Positions 45,297-53,601 of a DNA stretch of 64,000 nt are shown in pieces. Made by a program: the position numbers and the translations under genes. The notes below the pieces were generated by a model. That model made no database searches and had not been told where the DNA came from. It saw only the letters and a program-made list of their open reading frames with translations. The stretch comes from Flavobacterium sp. 9 (GTDB lineage: Bacteria; Bacteroidota; Bacteroidia; Flavobacteriales; Flavobacteriaceae). Within the stretch, counting starts at the first letter, position 1. Each line of letters starts with the position of its first letter. The stretch is from assembly GCF_002754195.1 (NCBI RefSeq), contig NZ_PEEU01000001.1, positions 4,898,001-4,962,000 of the forward strand, read 5' to 3'.

Positions 45297-47753
45297 ATGA
45301 AGAAACTTTACTCACTATTACTATTTATCGTTGTCGGAATTTTATCAGCAAATGCGCAAGTCGTTGACGAAACATTTGTTCAGCCAACAGCTTACAAGGC
45401 TGCGAAAATAACTGTTATAAAAGAACTTTCAGATGGTAAGATTTTACTTGGGGGAAATATTCAGTTTTTTAAGGAGAAAAAAGTTAGTAATCTTATCCGA
45501 TTAAATGCGGATTATTCACTTGATGAAACTTTTGTTTTTAATGGAGATCCTAAGTCGGAAATTAAAGATGTTAAATTTCAAAGTAATGGAAATATTATAG
45601 TCCTGACGACGATAGATAATTTTGGATTTGCTGATTACTTTAAGTTGTATCAGCTTAATGCAAATGGTGAGACTTTAAAAGAAGTTAGTACTATATTTAA
45701 TGCTACAGCTATTGCAGTTCAAGCAGATGATAAAATATTGGTTACTGGTGGAGCAATTGGATATTATGATTTTACCAGTTGTTATTTAAAGAGATTTAAT
45801 AGTGATTTTTCTTTAGACGAAACCTTTAAAAATGATTTAGCTTTTAATGCTTCAACAAATAATGTTCTTGTTTCAAGCAATGGAATATATGTGGGAGGAT
45901 TGTTTACTGCTATAGATGGAATTACTAAAAACAGTTTGGTAAAATTGAATTCTGATGGTGTAATTGATACAACATTTGATGTTGGAGCGGGCGCAAATGG
46001 TTCTGCTTTTTCAATGACCCTTCAAGATGATGGAAAAATAATAGTTGGAGGAAATTTTTCGCATATTGTTGACGGTTTGCCATCTAATAATATGTGCCGA
46101 TTAAATCTGGACGGTTCAATCGATACAAGCTTTTCTGCTCAATATTATAATTATGCAAATTCTGTGATCACTATAAAGGATTCTCATTTATATGTTGATG
46201 CAGGAATAAATGACGGGACTACTTTTGGTTATCATCTTATAAGGTTAAAACCAGACGGATCATTAGATGAAAATTTTAACCGAATTAAATTGAATGAATT
46301 TGGAGGTGATTATTTTGTCTCAAGTTTTGTGAATGGAAAGATTTTTTATAATAATTCGGAGTACACAGGAAACAGATATGGTATTTCAATATCCGATCTT
46401 GAAGGAAATGCAATTGATGCTTCTGAATTGAAACCAAGTAAACCCGGGAGTTTTCAAGCTGGTAGTTATTTTGATGGAAAATTAGTGGTAAAAGGAGATT
46501 TTGTAAAAATAAATAATGTCGAAACATATGGCATTGCTTTATTAGATGCAAACGGAGATGTTGACGAATCATTTGTTTTTCCAACATATCGTGGTGATAT
46601 TAAGCAAATTCAAGTAGTTAATAATAGTGTTTTTGTAGGAACCAAAACTCAATTTATAAATCTTGATGCTAATGGTAAACTTATAAAAGATTTTAATTTT
46701 AAAGTAGATTCAGATTTGTTGGAAATACAGCAATTTAATGTATTTGATAATGGCAAAATTTTATTAACGGATCAATGGAATTTAGTTTTACTAAACGAAC
46801 AAGGAATACAAGAATCTAAATTCATATTAAATTCTGACTCAAATTTCTGGATCACTAATCTTAGATTTGAGATGCAGAATGATAAAGTACTTTGTGCAGG
46901 TCAGTTTGAAAGTTTTGGTGCAGGATATCGTCCAAAATCTAAATTAATGAGATTTAATATTGATAAAACAATAGATGAAAGTTTTAATACTAATGTTGGA
47001 GCTGATGGAGCAATTAATAGAATAAATATTTTAGATTCAGGAGAGATTATAATCGCAGGAAACTTCTTTAATTATAATAATGTTTCAGTTCCAAATCAGA
47101 TCGTTAAATTATCAAAGGATGGGGAAATGGATCTTAAATTTAATGAAAATCTAAGTTTGTATCACATAGGTTATAGTGAGTATCATGATTATCGTAAAAT
47201 TGAAGTAATAGATGGAGTTATTTATATTACAGAAGGAGATGCAAAAGTTACTGCAATAAATCTTGACGGTACACTTAAAAAAGATTTTGAAATGCCTGCG
47301 GTAATAGATAATATAACAGATCTTGTTGCTGTAGAAAATAAGGAAGAAACTGCTCCAAAAACGGATCGTAAAGCTACTTTAGAAAATAGTACAAATAATT
47401 ACATGTTTGCAATGGGAACGACGAAAAGTACAACAGGAGTATCGTCAGTTATTGTAAAAGTAAATCTTGGAAAATCAGGTTCATTGTCTGTAGGTCCTAC
47501 ACCAGAGAAATTAGCTTCTAAAGTCCAGGTTTTCCCGGTTCCGGTACAAGAGAAATTGAATTTGTCGTTTTCAACTACAATTTTACCAAACAAGATTTCA
47601 GTTTATTCCGCAAACGGAAAAGAATTATATACTGCGAAAGTGCAAAGTGCAGACAATCTTGAAGTTGATATGTCTCAGTTTTCTTCGGGAATTTATTTTG
47701 TAAAGCTTTTTTCTGATTCAGGAGTAATTACAAAGAAGATAGTTAAGAAGTAA
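45297..47753 (+). CDS. Delta-60 repeat protein with T9SS type-A sorting domain
   Basis: An 818-residue secreted protein. After the signal peptide (about 1-20) come about ten repeats of 55-60 residues of the form LxxDGxxDxTFxxGxGxxxxVxxxxxxxDGKIxVGGxF (seen clearly at DGVIDTTFDVGAGANGSAFS), the delta-60 beta-propeller unit. The last ~75 residues (VFPVPVQEKLNLSF to GVITKKIVKK) are a type-A sorting domain. It probably ends up on the cell surface. Ligand unknown. Confidence 0.88.
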   Translation: MKKLYSLLLFIVVGILSANAQVVDETFVQPTAYKAAKITVIKELSDGKILLGGNIQFFKEKKVSNLIRLNADYSLDETFVFNGDPKSEIKDVKFQSNGNIIVLTTIDNFGFADYFKLYQLNANGETLKEVSTIFNATAIAVQADDKILVTGGAIGYYDFTSCYLKRFNSDFSLDETFKNDLAFNASTNNVLVSSNGIYVGGLFTAIDGITKNSLVKLNSDGVIDTTFDVGAGANGSAFSMTLQDDGKIIVGGNFSHIVDGLPSNNMCRLNLDGSIDTSFSAQYYNYANSVITIKDSHLYVDAGINDGTTFGYHLIRLKPDGSLDENFNRIKLNEFGGDYFVSSFVNGKIFYNNSEYTGNRYGISISDLEGNAIDASELKPSKPGSFQAGSYFDGKLVVKGDFVKINNVETYGIALLDANGDVDESFVFPTYRGDIKQIQVVNNSVFVGTKTQFINLDANGKLIKDFNFKVDSDLLEIQQFNVFDNGKILLTDQWNLVLLNEQGIQESKFILNSDSNFWITNLRFEMQNDKVLCAGQFESFGAGYRPKSKLMRFNIDKTIDESFNTNVGADGAINRINILDSGEIIIAGNFFNYNNVSVPNQIVKLSKDGEMDLKFNENLSLYHIGYSEYHDYRKIEVIDGVIYITEGDAKVTAINLDGTLKKDFEMPAVIDNITDLVAVENKEETAPKTDRKATLENSTNNYMFAMGTTKSTTGVSSVIVKVNLGKSGSLSVGPTPEKLASKVQVFPVPVQEKLNLSFSTTILPNKISVYSANGKELYTAKVQSADNLEVDMSQFSSGIYFVKLFSDSGVITKKIVKK

Positions 47754-47775
47754 AAAGAAAATAGAATAAATAATA

Positions 47776-47809
47776 AAATCCGATAGCTTTTTAAAAAGCT
47801 ATCGGGTTT
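47776..47809 (+). terminator. Terminator after the delta-60 repeat gene
   Basis: A stem of about 15 bp, CCGATAGCTTTTT / AAAAAGCTATCGG plus flanking pairs with one G-T, ends 56 bp past the stop. The T-run afterwards is short, and it may also serve the convergent DUF4268 gene. Confidence 0.6.
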
Positions 47810-47877
47810 GCTATATAAAAAAAAAAACTTAGTCCCGAAGCCTCGAGATAGAATCTCAGTTCCTCAGAACCTTTTTT

Positions 47878-48315
47878 TTAAGAATCAATATCTTTAATAA
47901 ACTCGTCATATTCTAAATAGAACATTTCAAGAGCATTCATTTTTTCAAAGAAGAAATCAAAAATTGTGTCCCAATTATTACGGTTGCTAAAACCTACACC
48001 TTGTTTTTCGATCCAGATTCGGCTTATGGTTTTACCGCTTTCTAAAGTATAGTTTTTTTCAAAGACCAAATCTTTAATGAATTCTTCCTCAAGAATGTTT
48101 TTCAAAGCTTCTATTTTTTCAAAATAGGCAGTTCTTTTTTCATCATTTCGGGGTTCAATATCAATTAAAACCTGTGCTTTTTTATTGTCAACATAAAATT
48201 TAAAAGAGAAATCTTTAATTTTAGTATCATAAAGTACCCATTTACGTGGATATTTTTCGGCGAAAGCCACCCAAAATTCTCTTTTTATTCTCTGTGATTC
48301 TTCTTTACTGTACAT
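47878..48315 (-). CDS. DUF4268 family protein
   Basis: A 145-residue soluble protein. RIKREFWVAFAEKYPRKWVL at the N-terminus, a central ALIDIEP-like strand (QVLIDIEPRNDEKRTAYFEK) and aromatic-rich C-terminus match DUF4268, a small PD-(D/E)XK-like family of unknown role in Bacteroidota. It is a single gene, convergent with the delta-60 gene. Confidence 0.8.
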   Translation of the reverse strand: MYSKEESQRIKREFWVAFAEKYPRKWVLYDTKIKDFSFKFYVDNKKAQVLIDIEPRNDEKRTAYFEKIEALKNILEEEFIKDLVFEKNYTLESGKTISRIWIEKQGVGFSNRNNWDTIFDFFFEKMNALEMFYLEYDEFIKDIDS

Positions 48316-48658
48316 TTTTGAAAGTTTGTATAGTCGTAACTATTTAATATTTGAATTTAGGATTATTTACGTGTAGAATGTGCTGCTAGATTTTTGATAA
48401 TCAGAAACAGATGAATCTAACGTTCCGTTGGGCAAATTTACACTAAATATTTAGAACAAATTTCCAGACCTAAAATGTTTTTATTGCGCTATTTCTGATA
48501 GGATTTTCGAACTACAAGCAAAAAATATTTCTTCTGTAAAATTTTGATTTTGATTGTCTTGACTTTGAATTTATAGTTTTTGGTTGTGTTAAAACTTGTG
48601 AACTGACGATTTCTAGAGTATATTTATATTTTATTTCAAATAACAAACGTCCTTTTTA
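48316..48658. other. 343-bp divergent gap, no gene seen
   Basis: It separates the divergent DUF4268 and Nudix genes. A minus-strand TAAATTTG (48433-48440) with TTTG 16 bp further upstream could be the DUF4268 promoter. Nothing else stands out. Confidence 0.5.
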
Positions 48659-49309
48659 ATGGATTTTCAAGATTTTCTGCAACATGTTCCTGATTTAATT
48701 CCAGTTGAATTACCGGCACTTTCGTCACATCTAAAAATGGCTCCAAAAGAAAGAATAGAGTCTTTGAAGAACCATGATTTTAAAGCCGAAAATGCAAGAA
48801 TTGCTGCCGTTATGATGCTTTTTTATCCAAAAAACGGAAAAACGCATCTGGTTTTAATTGTAAGAAATGCATATAATGGAGTTCATTCTTCGCAAATTGC
48901 TTTTCCGGGAGGAAAATATGAAACGACAGATGCAAATTTTGAAGAAACAGCTTTAAGAGAAACACACGAAGAAGTAGGAGTGATGCCAAATAAAATTGAA
49001 GTTATTAAGCATTTTTCTCCAATGTATATTCCGCCAAGTAATTTTTTGGTACATCCGTTTTTGGGAATTTCAAAAGACGAACTCTCTTTTTATCCGGATG
49101 TTAGAGAAGTTGCAGATATTATAGAATTGCCATTATCCGTTTTTTTGGATGATGAAATTATCATCGAAGCCACATTGTCAACTTCTTACGGAAACAATAT
49201 TTTAGTTCCTGCATTTAATATTCAAAATCACATTGTTTGGGGAGCGACCGCAATGATTTTAAGTGAGTTGAGAGATGTGCTGAAAACGACTTTTGAGGAA
49301 AATTCGTAA
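48659..49309 (+). CDS. Nudix hydrolase, CoA pyrophosphatase type
   Basis: A 216-residue enzyme. HSSQIAFPGGKYETTDANF (about 76-94) followed by ALRETHEEVGV (R100-E101 and E104-E105) is the Nudix box as found in the CoA-specific NudL/UPF0035 branch, with the preceding H-S-x-Q-x-x-FPGG signature. It would hydrolyse CoA or acyl-CoA to acyl-phosphopantetheine and 3',5'-ADP. The acyltransferase gene that follows 124 bp later has its own promoter. Confidence 0.9.
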   Translation: MDFQDFLQHVPDLIPVELPALSSHLKMAPKERIESLKNHDFKAENARIAAVMMLFYPKNGKTHLVLIVRNAYNGVHSSQIAFPGGKYETTDANFEETALRETHEEVGVMPNKIEVIKHFSPMYIPPSNFLVHPFLGISKDELSFYPDVREVADIIELPLSVFLDDEIIIEATLSTSYGNNILVPAFNIQNHIVWGATAMILSELRDVLKTTFEENS

Positions 49310-49374
49310 AAACATAAAATTAACAATTTGATATTCATTTAAATAACAAATTATTTCCGAAATTGTTTTGTATT

Positions 49375-49404
49375 ATTGCTAAAAGAATAATTTTTGTATG
49401 TTTG
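49375..49404 (+). promoter_or_regulatory. Promoter of the acyltransferase gene
   Basis: TTG (49376-49378) and TATGTTTG (49397-49404) are 18 bp apart, a full match to the TTG / TAnnTTTG consensus, 30 bp ahead of the start codon. Confidence 0.65.
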
Positions 49405-49433
49405 CGTCCTAACAAAAAACACATTAAAGAGCT

Positions 49434-50261
49434 ATGGGATTGTTTAAACGAAATCCTTTTGGACATATATTATTCATCAAAAAATGGTTAATCCGTGTTT
49501 TGGGTGCCATGACGCATAGAAGATATAGGGGTTTCAATGAATTGCAAATCGAAGGATCTGAAATCATTAAATCACTTCCGGATACAAATGTTTTGTTTAT
49601 TTCAAATCATCAGACTTATTTTGCCGATGTTGTAGCTATGTTTCACGTGTTTAACGCAAGTTTAAGCGGACGTGAAGATAATATTAAGAACATTGGTTAT
49701 TTATGGCAACCTAAAATGAATATTTATTATGTTGCTGCCAAAGAAACGATGCAAGCTGGTTTATTGCCACGAATTTTAGCTTATGTTGGAGCAATTACTG
49801 TCGAAAGAACCTGGCGTGCAAAAGGTGTTGATGTTACTGAAAAACGTGAAGTTAACCCAAATGACACCGAAAATATCAGAATTGCATTAGAAGATGGTTG
49901 GGTAATTACGTTTCCTCAAGGAACTACAAAATCGTTTAAACCTGTTCGAAAAGGAACTGCGCATATCATCAAACAGCATAAACCAATTGTAATTCCTATT
50001 GTTATTGACGGTTTCCGTCGTTCGTTTGACAAAAAAGGATTGCGTATGAAGAAAAAAGGAATCCTACAATCATTCATCATCAAAGAACCTCTTGATATTG
50101 ATTATGAGAACGATACTATCGAAGAAATTGTAGAAAAAGTAGAATACGCAATTGAGCAACATCCATCATTTTTAAAAGTAATTCCAGCCGAAGCAATCAA
50201 AGTTGAGGAAGAACTTAACGAAATGAGAAGATGGAGTTACAAAGGACCAGAAGAATATTAG
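49434..50261 (+). CDS. 1-acyl-sn-glycerol-3-phosphate acyltransferase-like protein (PlsC family)
   Basis: A 275-residue protein of the lysophospholipid acyltransferase family. The catalytic His and Asp are in SNHQTYFADVVAMFHVF; here five residues separate them, not the four of the usual HX4D motif. Other blocks are FPQGTTKSFKPVRKG, which corresponds to the substrate-binding EGT motif, and PIVIPIVIDGFRRSFD. It would acylate lysophosphatidic acid or a related lipid at the inner membrane. It is monocistronic. Confidence 0.85.
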   Translation: MGLFKRNPFGHILFIKKWLIRVLGAMTHRRYRGFNELQIEGSEIIKSLPDTNVLFISNHQTYFADVVAMFHVFNASLSGREDNIKNIGYLWQPKMNIYYVAAKETMQAGLLPRILAYVGAITVERTWRAKGVDVTEKREVNPNDTENIRIALEDGWVITFPQGTTKSFKPVRKGTAHIIKQHKPIVIPIVIDGFRRSFDKKGLRMKKKGILQSFIIKEPLDIDYENDTIEEIVEKVEYAIEQHPSFLKVIPAEAIKVEEELNEMRRWSYKGPEEY

Positions 50262-50517
50262 ATTTTAAAATTTTGTTTCAGGTTTTTAATATTTGTTTGA
50301 GGTTTTTAATTGTTTCAAGTTTCAGGTTGAAAAAAACTTAGTCCCGAAGCTTCGGGATAGCAATTCGGAATCTTAAAAGCATCTATAATTAAAAGAGTTT
50401 TAAGTTTTATGCTTTTTCAAGTATCAAAAAAAACTTAGCCACTTAGTACCTCAGAATCTTAGAAGCTTTAAAAAAAGACCTTTGAACCTTTGTACCTCTG
50501 CAACTTTGTACCTTTTT

Positions 50518-51150
50518 TTAGAAATCTATCTTCTTCAATTCCTTATAATTAGCATATAATCTGCGTAATAGAGTTCCGTATAGCAATCTGTAAAAGCACC
50601 AGAATAGCCCGAAGAAACCTAGTATAACCAGAATTAAGATTCCCACGGTTACAAACATTGCTTTTCCGTTTATGGCTAGTTTTTCTCTTAAAAATGCCAT
50701 GTCAGGATTGTAGACAAATGCAATAAAGAAGCTTAAAATAGCGGTAACGACAATCATTCCCAGATTATACCATACATAATATTGAACTGTTTTTCTGGTT
50801 CTTAAAATCGCACTCATTAAAGATTTTGTTGCGACAGTTGTTGTAATTGTTTTGTAGTTTTTGTAGAAAATGAAAACAAATATCAATACCACTACATAAT
50901 TGAAATAAGTTAAAAACTCAAGTGCAGTTACGATTTCTGGATGATTTATTTTTTGCAAAACATCATCGGTATTGATAAATAAGTTGGAGAAAGTCCAAAA
51001 TGAAATCTCCAAAATGCTGATAATTAAAATCCACTTCACGATCGAAGACGATTTTTTGTGAATCATTTTGTAGATCTCTGTTTCAGAAATTTGTTGAAAA
51101 GAATCCGAGTTCTTTTTCCAGTCTTTTTTTAGTAAATCCAGTTCTTTCAT
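50518..51150 (-). CDS. Membrane protein paired with an ECF sigma factor
   Basis: A 210-residue protein with a short cytoplasmic N-terminus (~35 residues) and four hydrophobic segments (about 36-58, 75-98, 122-148, 160-188). It starts 8 bp after the stop of the sigma-factor gene, so both are translated from one message. I do not recognise a zinc-binding anti-sigma motif, but gene order suggests it modulates the sigma factor. Function unproven. Confidence 0.65.
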   Translation of the reverse strand: MKELDLLKKDWKKNSDSFQQISETEIYKMIHKKSSSIVKWILIISILEISFWTFSNLFINTDDVLQKINHPEIVTALEFLTYFNYVVVLIFVFIFYKNYKTITTTVATKSLMSAILRTRKTVQYYVWYNLGMIVVTAILSFFIAFVYNPDMAFLREKLAINGKAMFVTVGILILVILGFFGLFWCFYRLLYGTLLRRLYANYKELKKIDF

Positions 51151-51158
51151 AATAATTT

Positions 51159-51653
51159 TTAAGGATTTAGTATTTTTTTAAGTTTCCCTTTAATTCTGTT
51201 CATTTTCACGCGCGCATTCACTTCGCTGATTCCTAAGGTTTCGGCTATTTCTTGATAATCTTTGTCTTCTAAATACATAAAAACTAATGCTTTTTCGATG
51301 TCATTAAGCTGATAAACTGCTTTATACATCAATTTAATCTGTTCTTCCTCTTCATAATTGTAATCGACATCTTTTACAAAATGCTGATGGCTTTCATATT
51401 CAACTGTCGATACGGTTCTTTTGGTTTTTCGGTATAATGTAATGGCTGTATTTAAGGCAACGCGATACGTCCAGGTCGAAAATTTACTGTCGCCTCTAAA
51501 TTTTGGATACGCCTTCCATAATTGTATGGTGATTTCCTGAAACAGGTCTTTATGAGCATCTTCTCCAGCAGTATATAATCTACAAATCTTGTGGATTATA
51601 TTCTGATTTGCCTGCAATTGCGCAACAAATGACTGTTCTAGATTTTCGCTCAT
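51159..51653 (-). CDS. ECF (sigma-70 family) RNA polymerase sigma factor
   Basis: A 164-residue group-4 sigma factor. Region 2 (DLFQEITIQLWKAYPKFRGD, FSTWTYRVALNTAITLYRK) contacts core and the -10 element, and region 4 (QEIAETLGISEVNARVKMNR) is the -35-binding helix-turn-helix. No dedicated anti-sigma gene of the FecR type is present; the downstream membrane protein is the candidate partner. The target promoters cannot be inferred. Confidence 0.92.
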   Translation of the reverse strand: MSENLEQSFVAQLQANQNIIHKICRLYTAGEDAHKDLFQEITIQLWKAYPKFRGDSKFSTWTYRVALNTAITLYRKTKRTVSTVEYESHQHFVKDVDYNYEEEEQIKLMYKAVYQLNDIEKALVFMYLEDKDYQEIAETLGISEVNARVKMNRIKGKLKKILNP

Positions 51654-51808
51654 ATTGTATTAGTAGTACTGAAACTAATTTTGTTACACTATATTATCTT
51701 TTTTTAGCGACGAATTTCACAAATTTCCCGAATTATGATTTACTTGTTGATTGTGATTTTTTACTATTTTATAAATTCGTGACAATTTGTGAAACTTGTG
51801 GCAGGCTT

Positions 51809-52870
51809 TTATAAAGGTCTGGTTTTATAATAATTCACCATCAAATCTACAAATTTGCTGTAACTATCCATGCCATCTTTTTGATTGTTTGTTTTAAGAA
51901 AATTATCGTAGAAAATCTGAAATCCGGTTTCGATTGGAGTTTGGTATTTTTTCCAAAAATCATAACTTTCCTGATAGTTTTTTAAAATTCCCCCATGAAC
52001 AGATTTCTTCAATTGCTGAAATATTTTCTCATTCTTGACTTTCCAAATGCTTAAACAATAATGTAATGTAAAACTGTAACCGGAATATTTATAATATAAA
52101 TCATTGTTGTTTACTGTTGCTAAAACACCAATAAAATTGCATTCACTTTCGCTGGCAAAACCCATTTGGTGTGCCATTTCATGACAGCTTGTAAGCGGAA
52201 AATTATACATTGGCAACAAATCATTTACCTGAGCTTCATTTGTAAACGGATTCAAATAACCTCCAAAACCCATATAAGTTAAAGGCAAGCTAAAAAGAGA
52301 TTTTTTGATACTTAAGGTTTCGTATTTAAAAAAAGAATGTTCTTGTGCAAGATTTTTATATCCCTTTAAATTTATTTTGAAAGCTTCGTTTTGTGAGTAT
52401 GGAAAAACAATTCTGGCGCTGTCATTCTTCGTAATTTGAAACTGGATTTCGTTTGTTTTGGTAATTAGTTTTTTAGTGAAAGCTAATAATTCAGCATCAT
52501 TATATTCTTTTTTAATGTTCATTTTTTCAAAAAGCGGTTCTCTGTAATAATTTAATGCCCAAAGCAAATGAAAGAAAAAGTAAAATACCGAAAGACAGCT
52601 TAAAGATTTCAGAAGATTATCTTTCCATTCAGTTTTCCATGTTTTTCTAACTTTCCAAAACCATCGAATTACCAATAAAATTAGAATCGAATAAATACAA
52701 TCTCCAACCGAAAAAGGAATTTTACCTAAAAGTGTTCGTGAAAAGTGAGATATTTTTAAATACAAACCATTGCTGTAAAAGCTTTCGATAAATTCCGGAA
52801 AAAAGGGAAGAATCTTTAGAATGATAATTTGAATTAATAAGAATAAGGGAAGTATGTGTTTTCTTCGCAC
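51809..52870 (-). CDS. DUF3810 membrane protein with HExxH motif
   Basis: A 353-residue protein with three hydrophobic segments in the first ~105 residues (about 5-22, 50-72, 88-106) and a large soluble part. HEMAH at 230-234 followed by QMGFASESECN (E241 and E243 as candidate third ligands) looks like a gluzincin zinc site, so it may be a membrane-bound metallopeptidase. The family is annotated only as DUF3810. It is monocistronic. Confidence 0.8.
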   Translation of the reverse strand: MRRKHILPLFLLIQIIILKILPFFPEFIESFYSNGLYLKISHFSRTLLGKIPFSVGDCIYSILILLVIRWFWKVRKTWKTEWKDNLLKSLSCLSVFYFFFHLLWALNYYREPLFEKMNIKKEYNDAELLAFTKKLITKTNEIQFQITKNDSARIVFPYSQNEAFKINLKGYKNLAQEHSFFKYETLSIKKSLFSLPLTYMGFGGYLNPFTNEAQVNDLLPMYNFPLTSCHEMAHQMGFASESECNFIGVLATVNNNDLYYKYSGYSFTLHYCLSIWKVKNEKIFQQLKKSVHGGILKNYQESYDFWKKYQTPIETGFQIFYDNFLKTNNQKDGMDSYSKFVDLMVNYYKTRPL

Positions 52871-52926
52871 GGTTTTACTTTTTGGTTAAAAATAATAATT
52901 AAAATATTAGTTCACTTTCTTTTTTG

Positions 52927-52934
52927 TAAATTTG
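52927..52934 (+). promoter_or_regulatory. -7 promoter element of the toxin-antitoxin pair
   Basis: TAAATTTG matches TAnnTTTG exactly, 19 bp ahead of the antitoxin ATG, predicting a leader of only about a dozen nucleotides. No upstream TTG was found at a normal distance. Confidence 0.4.
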
Positions 52935-52953
52935 TTATTCAATAAAAAGGATA

Positions 52954-53166
52954 ATGACACAAATCACTTTAAATATTCCGGATAATGAATTGTCTTTCTT
53001 TATGCAATTAATAGAAAAGTTTAATTATGAAACTGTAATTAATGAATTTTCTGTTACTGAAGAAATGAAAAATTTGTTAGATGAAAGAAGGTCAACTTCA
53101 AAAGTTGATGATTTTATTCCTTGGAATGAAGCAAAAAAGCAATTGCATTTTAAATCAGGTAAATGA
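52954..53166 (+). CDS. Putative antitoxin of a ParE/RelE-type pair
   Basis: A 70-residue protein. It begins with a beta strand of the sort that forms ribbon-helix-helix or related dimers (ITLNIPDNELSFFMQLIEKF) and has an acidic-basic tail (WNEAKKQLHF), which may wrap the toxin. Its stop overlaps the start of the toxin gene by 4 bp. The family is not recognised with certainty; the call rests on the neighbour and the size. Confidence 0.7.
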   Translation: MTQITLNIPDNELSFFMQLIEKFNYETVINEFSVTEEMKNLLDERRSTSKVDDFIPWNEAKKQLHFKSGK

Positions 53167-53456
53167 TTTTTGAAGTTGTAATTGAGCCAAGAGCACTTCT
53201 GGATATACAAGATGCTATTGGTTATTACGAGTCTAAGAAAAATGGTTTGGGTGAGTATTTCTACCAGGTTATAGAACATCATATAGAAACCTTAACTAAA
53301 AATCCTTTCTTTCAAATTAGATATAAAGATTACCACGGTATTCACACGAAAAAATTCCCATTTATTATCTTTTATTTCATTGACGAAAAGTTGAAAACAA
53401 TTTATATTTTATCTGTTTTTAATACTTCGTTGGATTCCTCAAAATATCCCAAGTAA
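53163..53456 (+). CDS. ParE/RelE-superfamily toxin
   Basis: A 97-residue protein with the compact beta-alpha-alpha-beta layout of the superfamily: FEVVIEPRALLDIQDAIGYY with the first strand and helix, FFQIRYKDYHGIHTKKFPFI and the final strands FYFIDEKLKTIYILSVF. ParE toxins block gyrase and RelE toxins cut ribosome-bound mRNA; which applies is not visible. It overlaps the antitoxin frame (ATGA), as usual for such modules. Confidence 0.82.
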   Translation: MIFEVVIEPRALLDIQDAIGYYESKKNGLGEYFYQVIEHHIETLTKNPFFQIRYKDYHGIHTKKFPFIIFYFIDEKLKTIYILSVFNTSLDSSKYPK

Positions 53457-53601
53457 TATCTAAATAAACATTCAGCAAATACTCCTAAAAGTACTTGTTG
53501 AGTAAATTGGTTTTGGAAAATTTTAATGTATTTCCCAGTGAAAAAGAGTTTAAACTTTGTAACTTTGGAACTCTTAATTGTTAAACTTCAAACAAAATAT
53601 A

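Noticed and set aside
53578..53601. Upstream TTG as start of pepD
   Set aside because: It would add eight residues not seen in the family; the ATG at 53602 gives the expected N-terminus.
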